Positions 35,801 to 47,620 of a stretch of 64,000 nt of DNA are shown piece after piece. The stretch is from Paraphysomonas bandaiensis (lineage: Eukaryota; Chrysophyceae), in assembly GCA_965644295.1 (NCBI GenBank), contig CBFFRP010000423.1:124001-188000 (forward strand), given 5' to 3'. A program made the position numbers and the translations under genes. The notes beneath the pieces were generated by a model. It was not told where the DNA came from. It saw only the letters and a list, made by a program, of their open reading frames with translations, and ran no database searches. Positions within the stretch are counted from its first letter, which is position 1. The number at the start of each line of letters is the position of its first letter.

Positions 35801-38063
35801 ACTGCGCAGCAAGCTTCTCTTCTAAACGCCGTAAGTCCTCTCTTAGTGAAGAGATCTCATCCTGAGCCTTTCGAAGCTAGGACAGTTTTCTATAAAAATA
35901 AGTAAATTTGCAAATGGAATATCCTACCGAACGACGGGTTTGTTTCAGCTCAAGGACTTTATCGGCGAAAATCTCTTCATCACGCTTGAGATCCTCCCGA
36001 CACTCGGCTGCACGATAACGACACAAGGTCATGTAAATTGTCCAACAATGCAAACAATTGATATCTCAACTACCTAGTTCAATGCGTAGCTTCTGAATAG
36101 TCTTTGCAGCGGCGGCCGTGGTAGAAGTACTTCCCTGAACAACCGTCATGATAGCACGGAATAAACCACAAAGCAAATGCACCTCTATGGCCTCGGCATC
36201 AGATGCCACGCTACTACTACTACTTTCTCGGACAAGAGACGCCACATCTTCCAGTATTGAGGAACAATTATGTAGACTACAGACCGTGTCTTCCCATGCC
36301 TCTCCATGGCATGAGTCCATCTGAAAAGCTCCAGAGTCAACCCCGCCATCGAAATACTTCACTGCTTTCTGCAACACATGCTGCACTCCCACAAGCCTAT
36401 CGATGATGATTCCTCGTTTTTGGGCCCCTATTATATCTGCAATCTGTGGGACACCCGTCCTTCCCTTGGCACTCTCAAGGGCCATCATTTCACGCTCTTT
36501 GAGTTGCGCCTGGGCCTGAGAGAGTTGTAGTCGCAGGGCCTCAACAATCCCATCCTCCACAGCAACTTGCGCGACAGTTACATTGGCCTTGACCTATACA
36601 CAGTATCTATTAGTGTATATTACCTTGAAACACAAATATATGCGAATATAAAATACATTAACATTCGTCACCTTATTCTGAACAGCCCTGGCGCGGCTGG
36701 CATATTGTAGTGTTGTAAGGGTTTCGTGCATATCACCTTCAGCCGGAGAAACACAAGCTATCATGGCAGTTCTACTGTTCCCACCTACGTCTATCATCAG
36801 TATAGCAATACTAGATTTCTATTACAGACACAACACCTAGAGAGTCTTGCAGGAATCTTGTCAGCTTTGACTCCCGATAAGGTACATGCTGAGAAGTTAT
36901 CCCAGAGGTCTAACGGCACATTCGTAAATAAAGATATCTACTCGTGATGCACCCAAAATACATCAAAAGGTACGTACTTTGCTAGCTGGAGTGGTCAGGG
37001 CACGTATAACTTTCCCTAATGAGAGCAGGCCCTGATTAATTCCAACACTCTCCTTCAATCGTACCCCAACTGCTCCTGTGCGTTTGGCTCGCTCAGATCC
37101 TATCAACATGAGACGTTAGCTGTTCACAACTATAGAATGCAAAATATTACCGGCTAAGTCGACTAGGTGTAACTTTGAGTGAATATAAGAGCTGATTTCA
37201 GTCTTTTTGCCACCATCTATATCCTGCTCCTTCCCATCTTCCTCTTCCATTACCTGCCGACTGTGATCCTACATTCACAGATATTTCTAAAAGAAAACCT
37301 TGCATTCATATATCTCCATTGACAAAGTGAATATGGCGTGAGAACGACTGCTGGCATCGTTCATCAGTGTCTCTCCAGTAGTTCTATTAAGGGCCCCCTG
37401 CTCCAAAAACCTGAGAAAATATGTTACAAGCGGGCGTGAAATATAATTATATTACTTAAAAACATCCTCTGCGCAGGTAATAACTTCCTCTCTTGCACCG
37501 GTGAAGAATATACGACCCATGTTATCCTCGCGAATGGCTATATCTCTAGGTGGAACATCGGGGTGTATTAAATCACGTATCTCTTCATTATATATCTCCA
37601 AGAAACTGATCCGTTGGTTGATCACTTTGTTCGAATGTTCAGTAGACATGAGATGGTAAAGAAGTCGGACCGCTCGTGGAATAATCCCCTCATCTTCAGT
37701 TGATAAAAGCTCCACCGAAGAACCCATTGTATACGTTTTCCCTAATAGATAATCATTTTACAATACAATTTCCTTTCAATATTAACATTAACCTGATCCA
37801 GTTTGACCATATGCTAATACAGTTGCATTATATCCTAAAAAACATCCTTCTACAAGTTGTTGTACACAATTTTTAAATATAATATCTTGATTTGTATTCT
37901 CATCAAATATTTGATCAAATAAAAATTCTTTACCATTTCCTACAATAATTTTTCTTTTATCACTTGAATATGTTACACATTTTTGATGTATATGTTGTAT
38001 AATTTCTTTTGATATTAATGGTCTACATCGTACAAAAACTTGAAATCTTTCAATATCTGACAT
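32826..38063 (-). CDS. Kinesin, N-terminal motor, kinesin-4-like, 24 exons
   Basis: Exons, minus strand: 37793-38063, 37456-37741, 37299-37410, 37151-37268, 36978-37099, 36837-36888, 36672-36784, 36074-36593, 35928-36007, 35738-35876, 35560-35687, 35431-35505, 35331-35382, 35130-35278, 34961-35080, 34761-34901, 34505-34712, 34347-34452, 34160-34292, 33926-34084, 33790-33870, 33699-33740, 33392-33645, 32826-33330 (1321 aa). The motor (residues 1-360) shows the P-loop [20 protein letters not shown], switch I NDASSRSH, switch II LVDLAGSE and neck-side [28 protein letters not shown] is typical of kinesin-4 (KIF4/KIF21/KIF27). Almost everything beyond residue 380 is coiled coil. It should be a plus-end microtubule motor or dynamics regulator, cytoplasmic, spindle or flagellar. 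Introns are mostly 45-90 nt; the third is only 30 nt. The first exon is strikingly AT-rich. Confidence 0.92.
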
Positions 38064-39400
38064 ATGTATCAGTTATGAATTGAATATGATACTATGGATG
38101 GATGTATGGATGGATGTATGTATGTGTGTAGATGGATGTGTGGATATGGATAGAGGGATATCTTAATAGACAATAGATTGTGATGTAAAAGAATAGAATA
38201 GATAGATAGAGGACAATAAGCTTATCCACAATGAGTTTGAATGATATTATATCATGTTATATTAATGATATAAGAGTATATTGAGATGTTGATATATGTG
38301 TATATTTGAAATATAAAATAGAGACTTTAACGCATATAAACATGTATATAAATAGGGAAAATTGGGATATATAGAGGGTGGGAATTTAAAAAATAGGGGA
38401 TTTTTTTGGTGGAGTGTGTATATTTTGAGGTGTTGGAATGATAAGTTGAATAAAATGGTGTATGTAGGTGTGTAAAATGGTAGATGGGTGTATAAAAATG
38501 GGGGGCTCTATTCTCATAATGCCGGTTCTCGCATCGGATCCAAAGGACCCGCCGATCTTCAATAAATGACAGCCCGAAGGCAGATCATTATCAACTTCCC
38601 GCTCAAGCGAGACCGACTTTATACGATCATCAAATAGAGATTGGGTGTCTATTTTGAATTGATAGACGTGGAGAAAATACTATACAAAGATTCTGTACAA
38701 GTATGATCTTGATTCAGTTGGTGCTGTCATTGCTATTTATATAGTTTATATTATTCCCAAAATATAAATTATGTAAAATGTATTAACCTATATAGGAGTA
38801 TACCATGGTATACACTGTATATCTCTTGTATACTATGGGTTGGTTTGTATATATATCGGTAGTAGGTATGTAGAGTGTATGTATGTATGTATGTATGTAC
38901 AGTATGTATGTATGTACAGTATGTATGTATGTACAGTATGTATGTATGTAGAAGTATGTAGGTACAAAGGTAGGAAGGTACAGAGTATATGTACTGTATA
39001 TAGCGAGCATATATACAGTCCCGTATAGGGTAAGATCACGTCCTCTCTATTGACCTGATCATATGTATATATATCCACACTCTGATCATATATACATATA
39101 TGCACACATAAAAGACATTCAATACAATCTATTCAATGTAATCATATCTATTCATGATATTCATATACATTGATAAGACTATCTAATAGTAATTAAGTAG
39201 TATACAACAGCTGTTACACATCCCTTTCAACATACAGTAAGATACATACATATACACACTTATATGAATCATTTACTCATTCAATCACTGTAAGATATTA
39301 CTGTATTCAACTATTATACATTACTGTATATTGTTACCTATTCAACATCATATTCATTATTGAATATCTATATATCATTTGTGTATAGTTTGAGACTACT
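38064..39400. promoter_or_regulatory. Divergent promoter region, kinesin / NT-C2 gene
   Basis: AT-rich, with TA runs, short GTAT tracts at 38875-38950, and GGGTGGGAA at 38376-38384 (TTCCCACCC in kinesin sense). An island at about 38500-38640 has much higher GC content and an open minus-strand frame (see findings). No complete gene is supported. Confidence 0.5.
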
Positions 39401-41459
39401 ATGCTCAGAAGGTTTAGTGCTTATAGAAGCAAAGGTGAAGAACAATCACGTGGTTACTTAAAAGTTCTCTTTCATGTGGATGGTATATACTAGTTTTTAC
39501 ACTGTAGATTGTCTGATATTATGTTCTAGTGAGCTCTGTGCATGTTCAAGCTTCAGATATAGTTACAGACGACAGTGTTCTCAGTGCATGTTTTGTGAGC
39601 GGTGGTAAAATGGCAGCAACATCGGACCAGGAACTGACTACTGTAGAGAGTGGTGATTTTCTGGCTAATTTCGACGAGAGATTATCTCTAGTTGTAAATG
39701 TAACATCTGAGGGTGAAGGGAAATATCAGGTACTGTGTTTTATTCGTCATAAATCGTCGTCATAGTGTTTCTATAGTCGAAGAGAGGAAAGATCGTCATT
39801 CGACAAAGAAAAAAGAACTCTACTGGCCCAGAGTACTCGTATGATGGTGTAGGCAGCATTCCTATTCCCCTGGACGATATGATATCTGCCGACACACGTG
39901 ACCCTGTCTCTCCTGCACAGAACATTAGCCTTTTCGTCACACAGGCTGGGGACAGTAAAAAGGGCGCAACAATAAGTATCACCGTCACATCGAAAATTCT
40001 CTCTGTGGTAGGTTGTTTAGTACAAAATCTTTGGGTAGTGATATCTCATATTCCTGTAGGGAGAAAACTTGGGCGATGAGGGTGAGCTCTCAGGATCAGA
40101 CCAGGAGGATGAGGACTTTATGTCCATCGCTGCAGATTTCACCCGATCCGAGAACAATGCCATTGTACCGTCAGTAGAAAACGGTGGGGGAACTGATAAG
40201 TCCAAAGAATCTGTCTCCATCGGTGAAGGCAATGACTCTCAGGCTGAATCATCAAGACATGATGAGGATGATGAGGATACCGTTCACAAGCGTAGAGGGA
40301 GTCGGAAGCATCGTAGAGGATCTCGCCGTTCTGATGAGGAGAATGCATATCGCGAGCTCTTGGCTCAGTACTGGGAACTTCAGCAGCATACTGCATTAAA
40401 AGAAGAGAGAATCGCTCGACTTGAAACAGAGATGGTGGAACTTATTGAAGGGCTTAATATGCGCAAAGGCAGTGCGGCATCCTCTGGTGGCACTGTTGTG
40501 GAATTCTCTGCCCTTAAGGACCTAACTGTTACCCTCAAAAAGAACATGTGGAAGGAACAAACCGCCAATGAAGCTATTCGAAAAGCAAACTCGCGGGCAG
40601 ATGAGCGCATGGCAGCGGCATTGGCAGAGGAGAAAGAACGAGCAGAAAAGCTTCAGGAAGAATACGTAGAGGCATGCTTGCAGATTAAGCAACTAGAGGA
40701 AGAAAACAGGTCAGATGAGTGTCTAGTATTTCCCACTTTTTGTAGAGTGATGTGCCCGTATGTTCGTTGCTTGCCTTTCGTCTTGTTTTGATAGATGCAT
40801 ACAGTGCGTTGCAGAGTCAGATAGATGCGAATGCTGCCATTCTCTCCACACCAGGAAGGGAACATCTACAAAGGCATCTTGATTCTCTGGACTTCTCCTC
40901 ACCGTCATTACGTGCATCCATGTCGCTCTCACCTCCTGCGACTCCGGTATCTTCCCCGCTTCCTACATATGGCAAGGCTGCTGAATCGGAGGTTTCAGGA
41001 AGTGTGCGAGAAGAAGGCACAGACAGCGAGAAACGTGTTCAGACACAAGACAGTGTTGGGAGCGTCACGAAGGAGGCTGTAGTTCAAGATCTCGTTACCA
41101 GCAAAATGCTTCTGGCGAGTATGGCAACAGAGCTACAAGAGGAGAAACATATGGTTGCTGTTCTCTCCCGTCAGAATCAGAAATACGCAGAACGGGTATG
41201 GTATATTTATTAGTGCTCCCTTGTGTGTTCTCATGTACCTTAGCTCGCCAGTCTAGAGGTAGCTGCAGTTGTTCAGGCGGAAGCTATCGAGGAGCTTGAA
41301 CGCGACCACTCTCAACCCGCCCAAAGTTCACGTGGATTGTTTAGGCGGCGAACAAGCAGTCATGACCACTCGTCTAGCACGACACCTCCTACAAGGGGGT
41401 CTTTAGCGACCCCTCCAGCCTCTACCGGAAATATGAAGCGCCGAAGTTCGATTATATGA
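39401..41459 (+). CDS. NT-C2 domain and coiled-coil protein (EEIG1/EHBP1-type N-terminus)
   Basis: Exons: 39401-39482, 39530-39729, 39777-40007, 40060-40709, 40805-41195, 41244-41459 (589 aa), introns 47-95 nt. Residues about 18-170 match the NT-C2 fold: YLKVLFHVDVSSVHV, KMAATSDQELTTVESGDFLA, NFDERLSLVVNV, KYQSKRGKIVIRQRK, GSIPIPLDDMIS and a closing SITVTSKILS. An acidic, Ser-rich linker follows, then a basic RRGSRKHRRGSRRSDEEN stretch, then coiled coil (ELQQHTALKEERIARLETEM onward) and a Ser/Thr/Pro-rich tail. NT-C2 proteins tether membranes to the cytoskeleton or organise plastid and endosomal movement, so a membrane-linked scaffold is the likely role. The splice AAC-AG/T-GCG was chosen because it alone keeps the coil open. 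Confidence 0.8.
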
Positions 41460-42410
41460 TGTGTTGGATAGTTTATAGTCATACGCGTTTATTTTGATGA
41501 GTTATGGTTAGTTTTGGATTACATTTTAGGCTGTAGATCGTCTTACTGAATTCTGACGAGTGTCGAATAAATATATTTTACTTAGTTATTCGTGCGATAT
41601 GTCCTACTCATTTTACAAAGGTATGATGAATTATAACAGTAGAATATTTTCTGTGATAAGGAGTGCATTTTAAACTCGTATAATTAGATAACAGATAATG
41701 CCTAAAAAATGAATTCGCCCTACTATACAACGCTGCGAAAGCTGCACCAAGGTGCAACCACTTTTGCTCTATCACTCAAATCAAATGTAGTGATCAAACA
41801 GAACGTTGATATACAAGACATCTGCTGGTGACTTCCATCGGTGGGACTCGCGCTGAGTACGCACCTATAGTACTTTTCTAATGAAAATCGAGGGTACCTA
41901 TGTACCTATTAGGTACCTCTGCTACAGTCTACCTACTACCTATAAATAATAGGTACATTTTGAGCAGTAGGTAGTAGGTGGTACCTATAGGTTTTCGAAT
42001 AGGTGCCACCAATAGCTATCCATTATACTTAAAGGTACTCCCTAATACACGTACCTAATAGTCTCCCTATTGGTGGTACCTATGACCTCTAAATTTTCTT
42101 ACTGATAGGTATCCCTAGTTATATTAAAATATATATCATTGGAGGAATGTAATGAAGAATATTCAATAATTGTCGTGTAATTTGAAGACCAAGATTAGAT
42201 ACTATCCCGCCAAGTTGTTTTCCAAACAGTCTTTGTAGATGACTGTATCATTTGGACGGGAATCAGCTGAAGCATGGAAGAATGGTAAGTATTTATTATT
42301 GCGACAATTTATGTCATATTCTGTTGAAAAGGTATCAGTCCATGACAGCATCAAGTTGACAACGAGGGGTCGTATATGCAGACTGCCATTGAGGCAGTAT
42401 GCATCATGAT

Positions 42411-42599
42411 TGGAGCTTACGACTTCGACGAAAACGAAGATCCTGGGGCCTTTATGTACCGGAGACGAGCACAATGGTTGAGTCAACGCGTTCTCGTGGA
42501 GGACCTAAAAGCATTTGTTGAGTCGTTGACTCAACCATTGTGCTCGTCTCCGGTCCATAAGGCCTCTCATCTTCATTTTCATCGAAATCGTAAGCTCCA
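42411..42599. repeat. Imperfect inverted repeat, about 76-bp arms
   Basis: The arms at 42411-42487 and 42525-42599 are separated by 37 nt. Starting TGGAGCTTACGA, they match closely except for three C/T differences and a divergent middle of about 15 nt. The three C/T differences fall on third positions of the frame AYDFDENED, so they are silent. Confidence 0.85.
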
Positions 42600-42618
42600 G
42601 TTCTCACAGTTTTTAGAC

Positions 42619-42974
42619 ACAGTTCTCACAGCGAATGAGCTCAGCATTGGACGCCAGAGCGCCGAATAACTCTCCACTCTTCCAGGCTTCCGTTTTTATG
42701 CGCCTGGACAGTATCGTCTGCCCACTGGTGGATACTTATAGTTGGGTTTAGGTCGTAGACAAGAGATACAACTTTTCATAGTGCACTTGCACTTCCCGCA
42801 ACGCAAGTGCACTATGAAAAGTTGTATCTCTTGTCTACGACCTAAACCCAACTATAAGTATCCACCAGTGGGCAGACGATACTGTCCAGGCGCATAAAAA
42901 CGGAAGCCTGGAAGAGTGGAGAGTTATTCGGCGCTCTGGCGTCCAATGCTGAGCTCATTCGCTGTGAGAACTGT
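42619..42974. repeat. Near-perfect palindrome, 172-bp arms and 12-nt loop
   Basis: The left arm 42619-42790 is the exact reverse complement of 42803-42974 as far as I can check by eye. The loop is ACTTCCCGCAAC. The boundaries are sharp: the match begins at ACAGTTCTC and outside it the sequences differ. The arms are GC-balanced and contain an open frame ending VDTYSWV, so they look like copied coding DNA. It may be a foldback element or an assembly artefact. Confidence 0.9.
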
Positions 42975-43754
42975 ATCCAATGTCCTGGACTGGATATTTT
43001 TGTGCCTGAAAGTCGAGTTGGACGAAGAGTTATATGGAGGCATCCTGGCTTATCGAGGTGAATCATCTGACTGTTTGGCGCGGAAGTTGTTATCCATTGC
43101 TGTGTTGACAAGGCTGTTTCTGCGCCTTTGCAGGTGTGAATTGTGATATTGAGTCACGATGACATCACATGTGTGAAATTCATATTCACATACTCTCCAA
43201 TTCATAGAATATACATACTTCCTCGCACTTCACGTACTTCTTTGCTTTCATTGCTTGGATTGATATATCCTGTGTACGGTAGTACACAGTAGAGGGGTAC
43301 ACAGGTACAGTGGTATACAGTAGTGTACTGTATATTGTATATATATGGCATATATTCTCCAATTTTAGAGTTACCAGATCCAATGATGCCTAAATATAGG
43401 CATACTTCTGTCAAAAAAACACAGTATTTTATACTTTCATGCAGAGTTCAGTAAAAAAAGACTTCCGCGAGCGGAACGAGAGCGGGTGCGGTGTATGACC
43501 GTCCATACTGAGTCCACTCAATTTTATATATAGAAAACCATTAAATAAGGGGTTTTATATAGAAACTCTATTTGGTCATTCTTTTTTTTAGAAACTTTTC
43601 CAAGTTTTTTCTTGAAATCTATATTAAAAAGTAGTGTTTGGTTCCTATGCATTCATCCACACAATCATCGAATACATACACTATCATCTAGATGTATATA
43701 TAAACGGAGGTCATTGTTCATTATTTAAGGATTATATTAAGAAATAAAGACATT

Positions 43755-46700
43755 ATGACAAGTGATAGTGATAGTGATAATGAAGAGTTTCTTATGTCCC
43801 CTGGTAGTGTACCAGGTGTTATCATAGATGATAGCCCTACAGTGATACCGTATAAGTATAAGCCAATCCATCATTTTCAGATTGAATTCATACGTAAAGA
43901 TTATGAAGGAATACAAAACTTTACTGTATCTCAAATTGATGAAAATATCAAACAAATGGCATTAAATATTATACATGGACAGTATATAGATGTCATCTTA
44001 TCTGATACAACATTAAACTATACACAACTTTGTTCTATATGTTCATCTTCTAATAATGTACCTGAAGATATTCGTAAAGTTGTATCTACTTTTATTCATA
44101 GTAAAGAAAATATTGAGTGGGCTACAATGGAGTGTATGCTTTATGCATATACCTGCTTTGAACTCTACTGTCAGATGAACTACACAGGCCCTGAATTGAC
44201 AATGAAAGAGTTGGATAAACTAGGCTGTGGTGAGCACAGCAGTATTTCACACTCGAATGTGTTAATGAATCTGGAATGTGATGGGAATTACCCTTTCAAG
44301 GGCTGTGAGCTTGTCCACATGCTCCTCATAGCTCGGTCTATACTACAATTTTTAGCTGACCCCACGAGAGCTCCATGGCAGCAGGGCATTACACTTGACT
44401 GTTCTGGTGCAGTTATCACCCCACGCATATCTGACACTCTGGATATTTCCGTTGCTCGTGCGTGCAGGGCACTCTGCATCCGCACCTGGCTAAGTGCCAG
44501 GGTGTGTCTTGTGCACCTTCGGCTGCTGCAGAAACAAATATACACAGAGAATCCGACACTCTTTCACGAATGTGAGAACATGTTCAATACAGCAGAGGCG
44601 GATTTAGATGGGGTATTCAGCAGTTTACCACCCACTGAAAAACCCCAATGGCGAAAGGGTGAGACTGCTCCTGTACCAGTTGAAGCTCTGAAGGCGCAAC
44701 TTCTCCTCGAGCGTGGCATTTCTTATCATTTCTTCGATTACAAAGATAAGGTAAGATCACGTTTTATCCCAAGCTGATGTTACAGCACGTACTATTTTCT
44801 TACTCAGGGTAAGAATTACTTCAACTTGGCCAGAGAGCAAGTTCGCCTGTCAGTGAAACTTACTGCAGCACTTGGAAAGCGTACTAAGTATCAACAACAA
44901 GATCACGCTCAGCTTTTGCTGGTGTGCCGTTCATCCCTAGCTGGAGAAATTCCTGCTCCTCCTTCTATTCCATCTACAGCAACTAATGTGGAAGAAATTG
45001 AGAAGTCAGCGGAAGATGGGCCTGAGACTGATAGTCACTCTGCTGAGGGCTGGGAGCATGGGAAATTCGAAATGGGTCGACGTGTGGTGACCGAGGGAGA
45101 TGGCGGGGAAGAGGTGGCTATCCGGTCGGTTAGACTAGATGACGTTGACGGAGGCGCTGCGGAGAATATTCTGCTCGAGCAAGGGATTGCGTTTTCTCAG
45201 GACCTTAAGAAAGGGGGCGAGAATGGAGATGTTTTGGAGTCCACCCTGCTACACCCTATTGACCAAGCTATTGTGCTCGCGTTGTGCTTAGATGTCGGCA
45301 ACAGCAATCCGGCGGTAAGTTTTTACATATGCTGAGGAGAGTTAGCTTATGTTGATGTAGGATGGGCTCACGACTGAGGAAATGCACCCGTATGTACGCC
45401 TAGTTTTGAATCAATACCACACACACCAAGCGCATTTAGAGGAGATCGAAAAGGCCAAAAATAAGGCAAGTTGGATTCATATTCATAAACCTGGTGCATC
45501 AGCAAGTGATGTGCCAATACCTGAGTACGACGGTGATGTCGTGGAGCCCCACCTGAGTTGGATGACGTACTCTACTGCTCTACTGGAGAGGTCTTATTTG
45601 GAGTTCGAGAAAAGACGCACTATGGAACGTGCTGTACTACAGGTAAAACTGATAATATGGCGCATTGAGTCCCAATTAAGCGATTGTATGCTATATATGA
45701 TGTAATGACCAGTAGAATGGCGTAATGTCTTCGTCATATTTTCACCCCTTTCGTTCAGATTCAGGCTTTACTGGATCAACATACCACTCGCTTGACAGCA
45801 TTCCAACCTGATCAGAGCATGATCAAAGCTGCTGCCCCTGCGCATGAGAGAATCAAGTATCTTCCTTGTCTTATTTACCCTGCACAGTATGAAATTAAAA
45901 GAGACCTAGCGCAGCGATACCTGAGGTATTCGGTACAATGTGTCATTAACGTCTTCAACATATTGTGCTTCAGATGCCAAGTGTTTAACAGTGCGTTGAA
46001 TTTGTTCAAGGAGCTAGAGATGTGGGACGAAGTGGTCACTTGCTTTCAGCTGCTACAAAAACCGCACCGAGCAGAGTTGCTTGTAAGAGAACGTTTGGCT
46101 GCCGGTGAAGAGACTCCCTACATGATATGTGCACTGGCGGATCTAACGCAGGTAATTTGCTAAGGCGTGAGCTTATGCGTACTCATATATATGTAGAACG
46201 AAGAGTTGTACGAAAAGTCGTGGGTGATTAGCAAGGGTAGGTACGGGAGGGCCAAACGCACTCTTGCCCGGATCTGCTTTGACAGGTATCTTATGTTATT
46301 TGTCGAGACATTGCTATCACAGGGAATTCTGAATGTTTTTGTAGCGGTAGATATGAAGAGTGTTGCGCCCACCTTGATGCTGCACTTAAAGTCCATCCTC
46401 TTGTTCCTACGGCATGGTATCTGAAGGGAATTGCGTGTATGCGGCTAGAGAATTGGGCTGAAGCTATTCTCGCCTTTACTCGCTGTGTACAACAGGATAT
46501 AGAGATTGGTGAGGCTTGGGCTAATATCGGTGCTGTACATATGCGACTCACTAACTGGGCAAGAGCACTGGAAGCTCTTCTTGAGGCACAGAAGCATAAG
46601 CCCAGAGAGTGGAGGATCATCGAGAATTTAATGATGACCACTTTAGAGATGGGAAGGTGAGACTCTTGACATATCCGGTTACGGTGTGTATGAAAACAGT

Positions 46701-47620
46701 CCATGTTGTACAATGGTTATTACTACTGTCGAATCTAATATTCTGCTTACTTTGTAGACTTCGAGAATGCGTGGTGCACATGAATGCACTCTTAGACCTT
46801 CGTATGACTTCGAATCGCCCAGTACACATGTATGAACTCAGAAAGCTCATTTGTGTTGTGGCACTACATACGACTCAACATGTCCGTGCTAATATGAGAG
46901 AAGCGCCTGTGCCTACACCATGTAGTGAGCAGGACCTCTCACAACAATTACCACCCCTTTCGCAGGACGTTGAGAAACTTCTAGTTCGTATTATCAACAC
47001 TCTGAAGAGTGACCCAGATATGTGGGATACTGTGGCGCGCTATCATAGTATCATATCCACCGGAGGCGAGGGAATTAGTAGTGATCCATCAGAATCCGAT
47101 ATTAATCCCCCCAGCTCCCCTGTCAGTAATTTTGACGCTGAGTTGAGAAGAAGAAGCCGAGCGGCGGAGCGAGATGTCCGAGTAAAGCATGTATGTGGAC
47201 TACGTATGCTTTGTACGTTCCTCACTATCTTTATCCTTAAAGCTCCGTTGTATGATTCAATACCCAAGCTGGGAGAAGGATGACAAGAAGGTAAAGCGGT
47301 CATGCTTGTTGGGTTTTATATCTTACGTCACGGGTTTATTAGATCAAGGAAATCATTCGCGTTGCAAAAATATCCCGGGAATGCTTCCAAACGGACGAGG
47401 TAGTATTGCCCATCTATTAGTCGTCCAATATAATAGTTTACCATGATGAATATTACAGGCATCCAAGGCAGACATCTACGCACTGAAGTCTTTACTAGGT
47501 TCTGCAATGGGTACCCTGATAACGTATTACCAACAGAGCTCCTACACAGGAGATAAAAGTGCGATAGGTGATATTGGAGAGATAGTTGACAGTTTAAACC
47601 AACAGTATGACCAAATGTAA
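43755..47620 (+). CDS. TTC27: TTC27 / Emw1 family TPR protein
   Basis: Exons: 43755-44750, 44808-45314, 45361-45642, 45759-45925, 45974-46151, 46197-46285, 46345-46656, 46758-47190, 47243-47290, 47343-47399, 47459-47620 (1076 aa; human TTC27 is somewhat shorter). The diagnostic part is the central TPR array: YEIKRDLAQRYL, LFKELEMWDEVVTCFQLL, ELLVRERLAAGEETPYMIC, WVISKGRYGRAKRTLARICF, then canonical TPRs with TAWYLKGIACMRLENWAEAI and EAWANIGAVHMRLTNWARAL. TTC27 homologues are essential in yeast (Emw1, cell-wall integrity) and nuclear-cytoplasmic in animals; the exact biochemical role is unsettled. The 46286-46344 intron joins GAC-AG to C-GGT-AGA, the only choice that opens the TPR frame. The first 400 nt are AT-rich. 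Confidence 0.92.

Larger units (their letters stand above)
41460..43754. other. Intergenic region with large inverted repeats
   Basis: 2.3 kb between two + strand genes. 41890-42120 is a patch of GTACCTA/TAGGTAC words. 42411-42599 and 42619-42974 are two adjacent foldback structures. 43260-43340 is rich in GTACAC-type words, and the last 250 bp are an AT-rich promoter. Open frames crossing the foldbacks look like remains of coding DNA, not an intact gene. Confidence 0.6.

Noticed and set aside
38540-38640. Possible tRNA or snRNA in the GC-rich island
   Set aside because: I could not find tRNA B-box, snRNA Sm-site or U-RNA signature sequences. Kept only as a coding-like finding.
42376-42669. 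97-codon frame through the first foldback, and 42916-43146 after the second
   Set aside because: They cross inverted-repeat arms, so they read a coding-like sequence first in sense and then in antisense. Not an intact gene.
46206-46424. Continuous frame across 46286-46344
   Set aside because: It is open by chance; the TTC27 TPR motif SGRYEECCAHLDAALK is in another frame and needs the intron.
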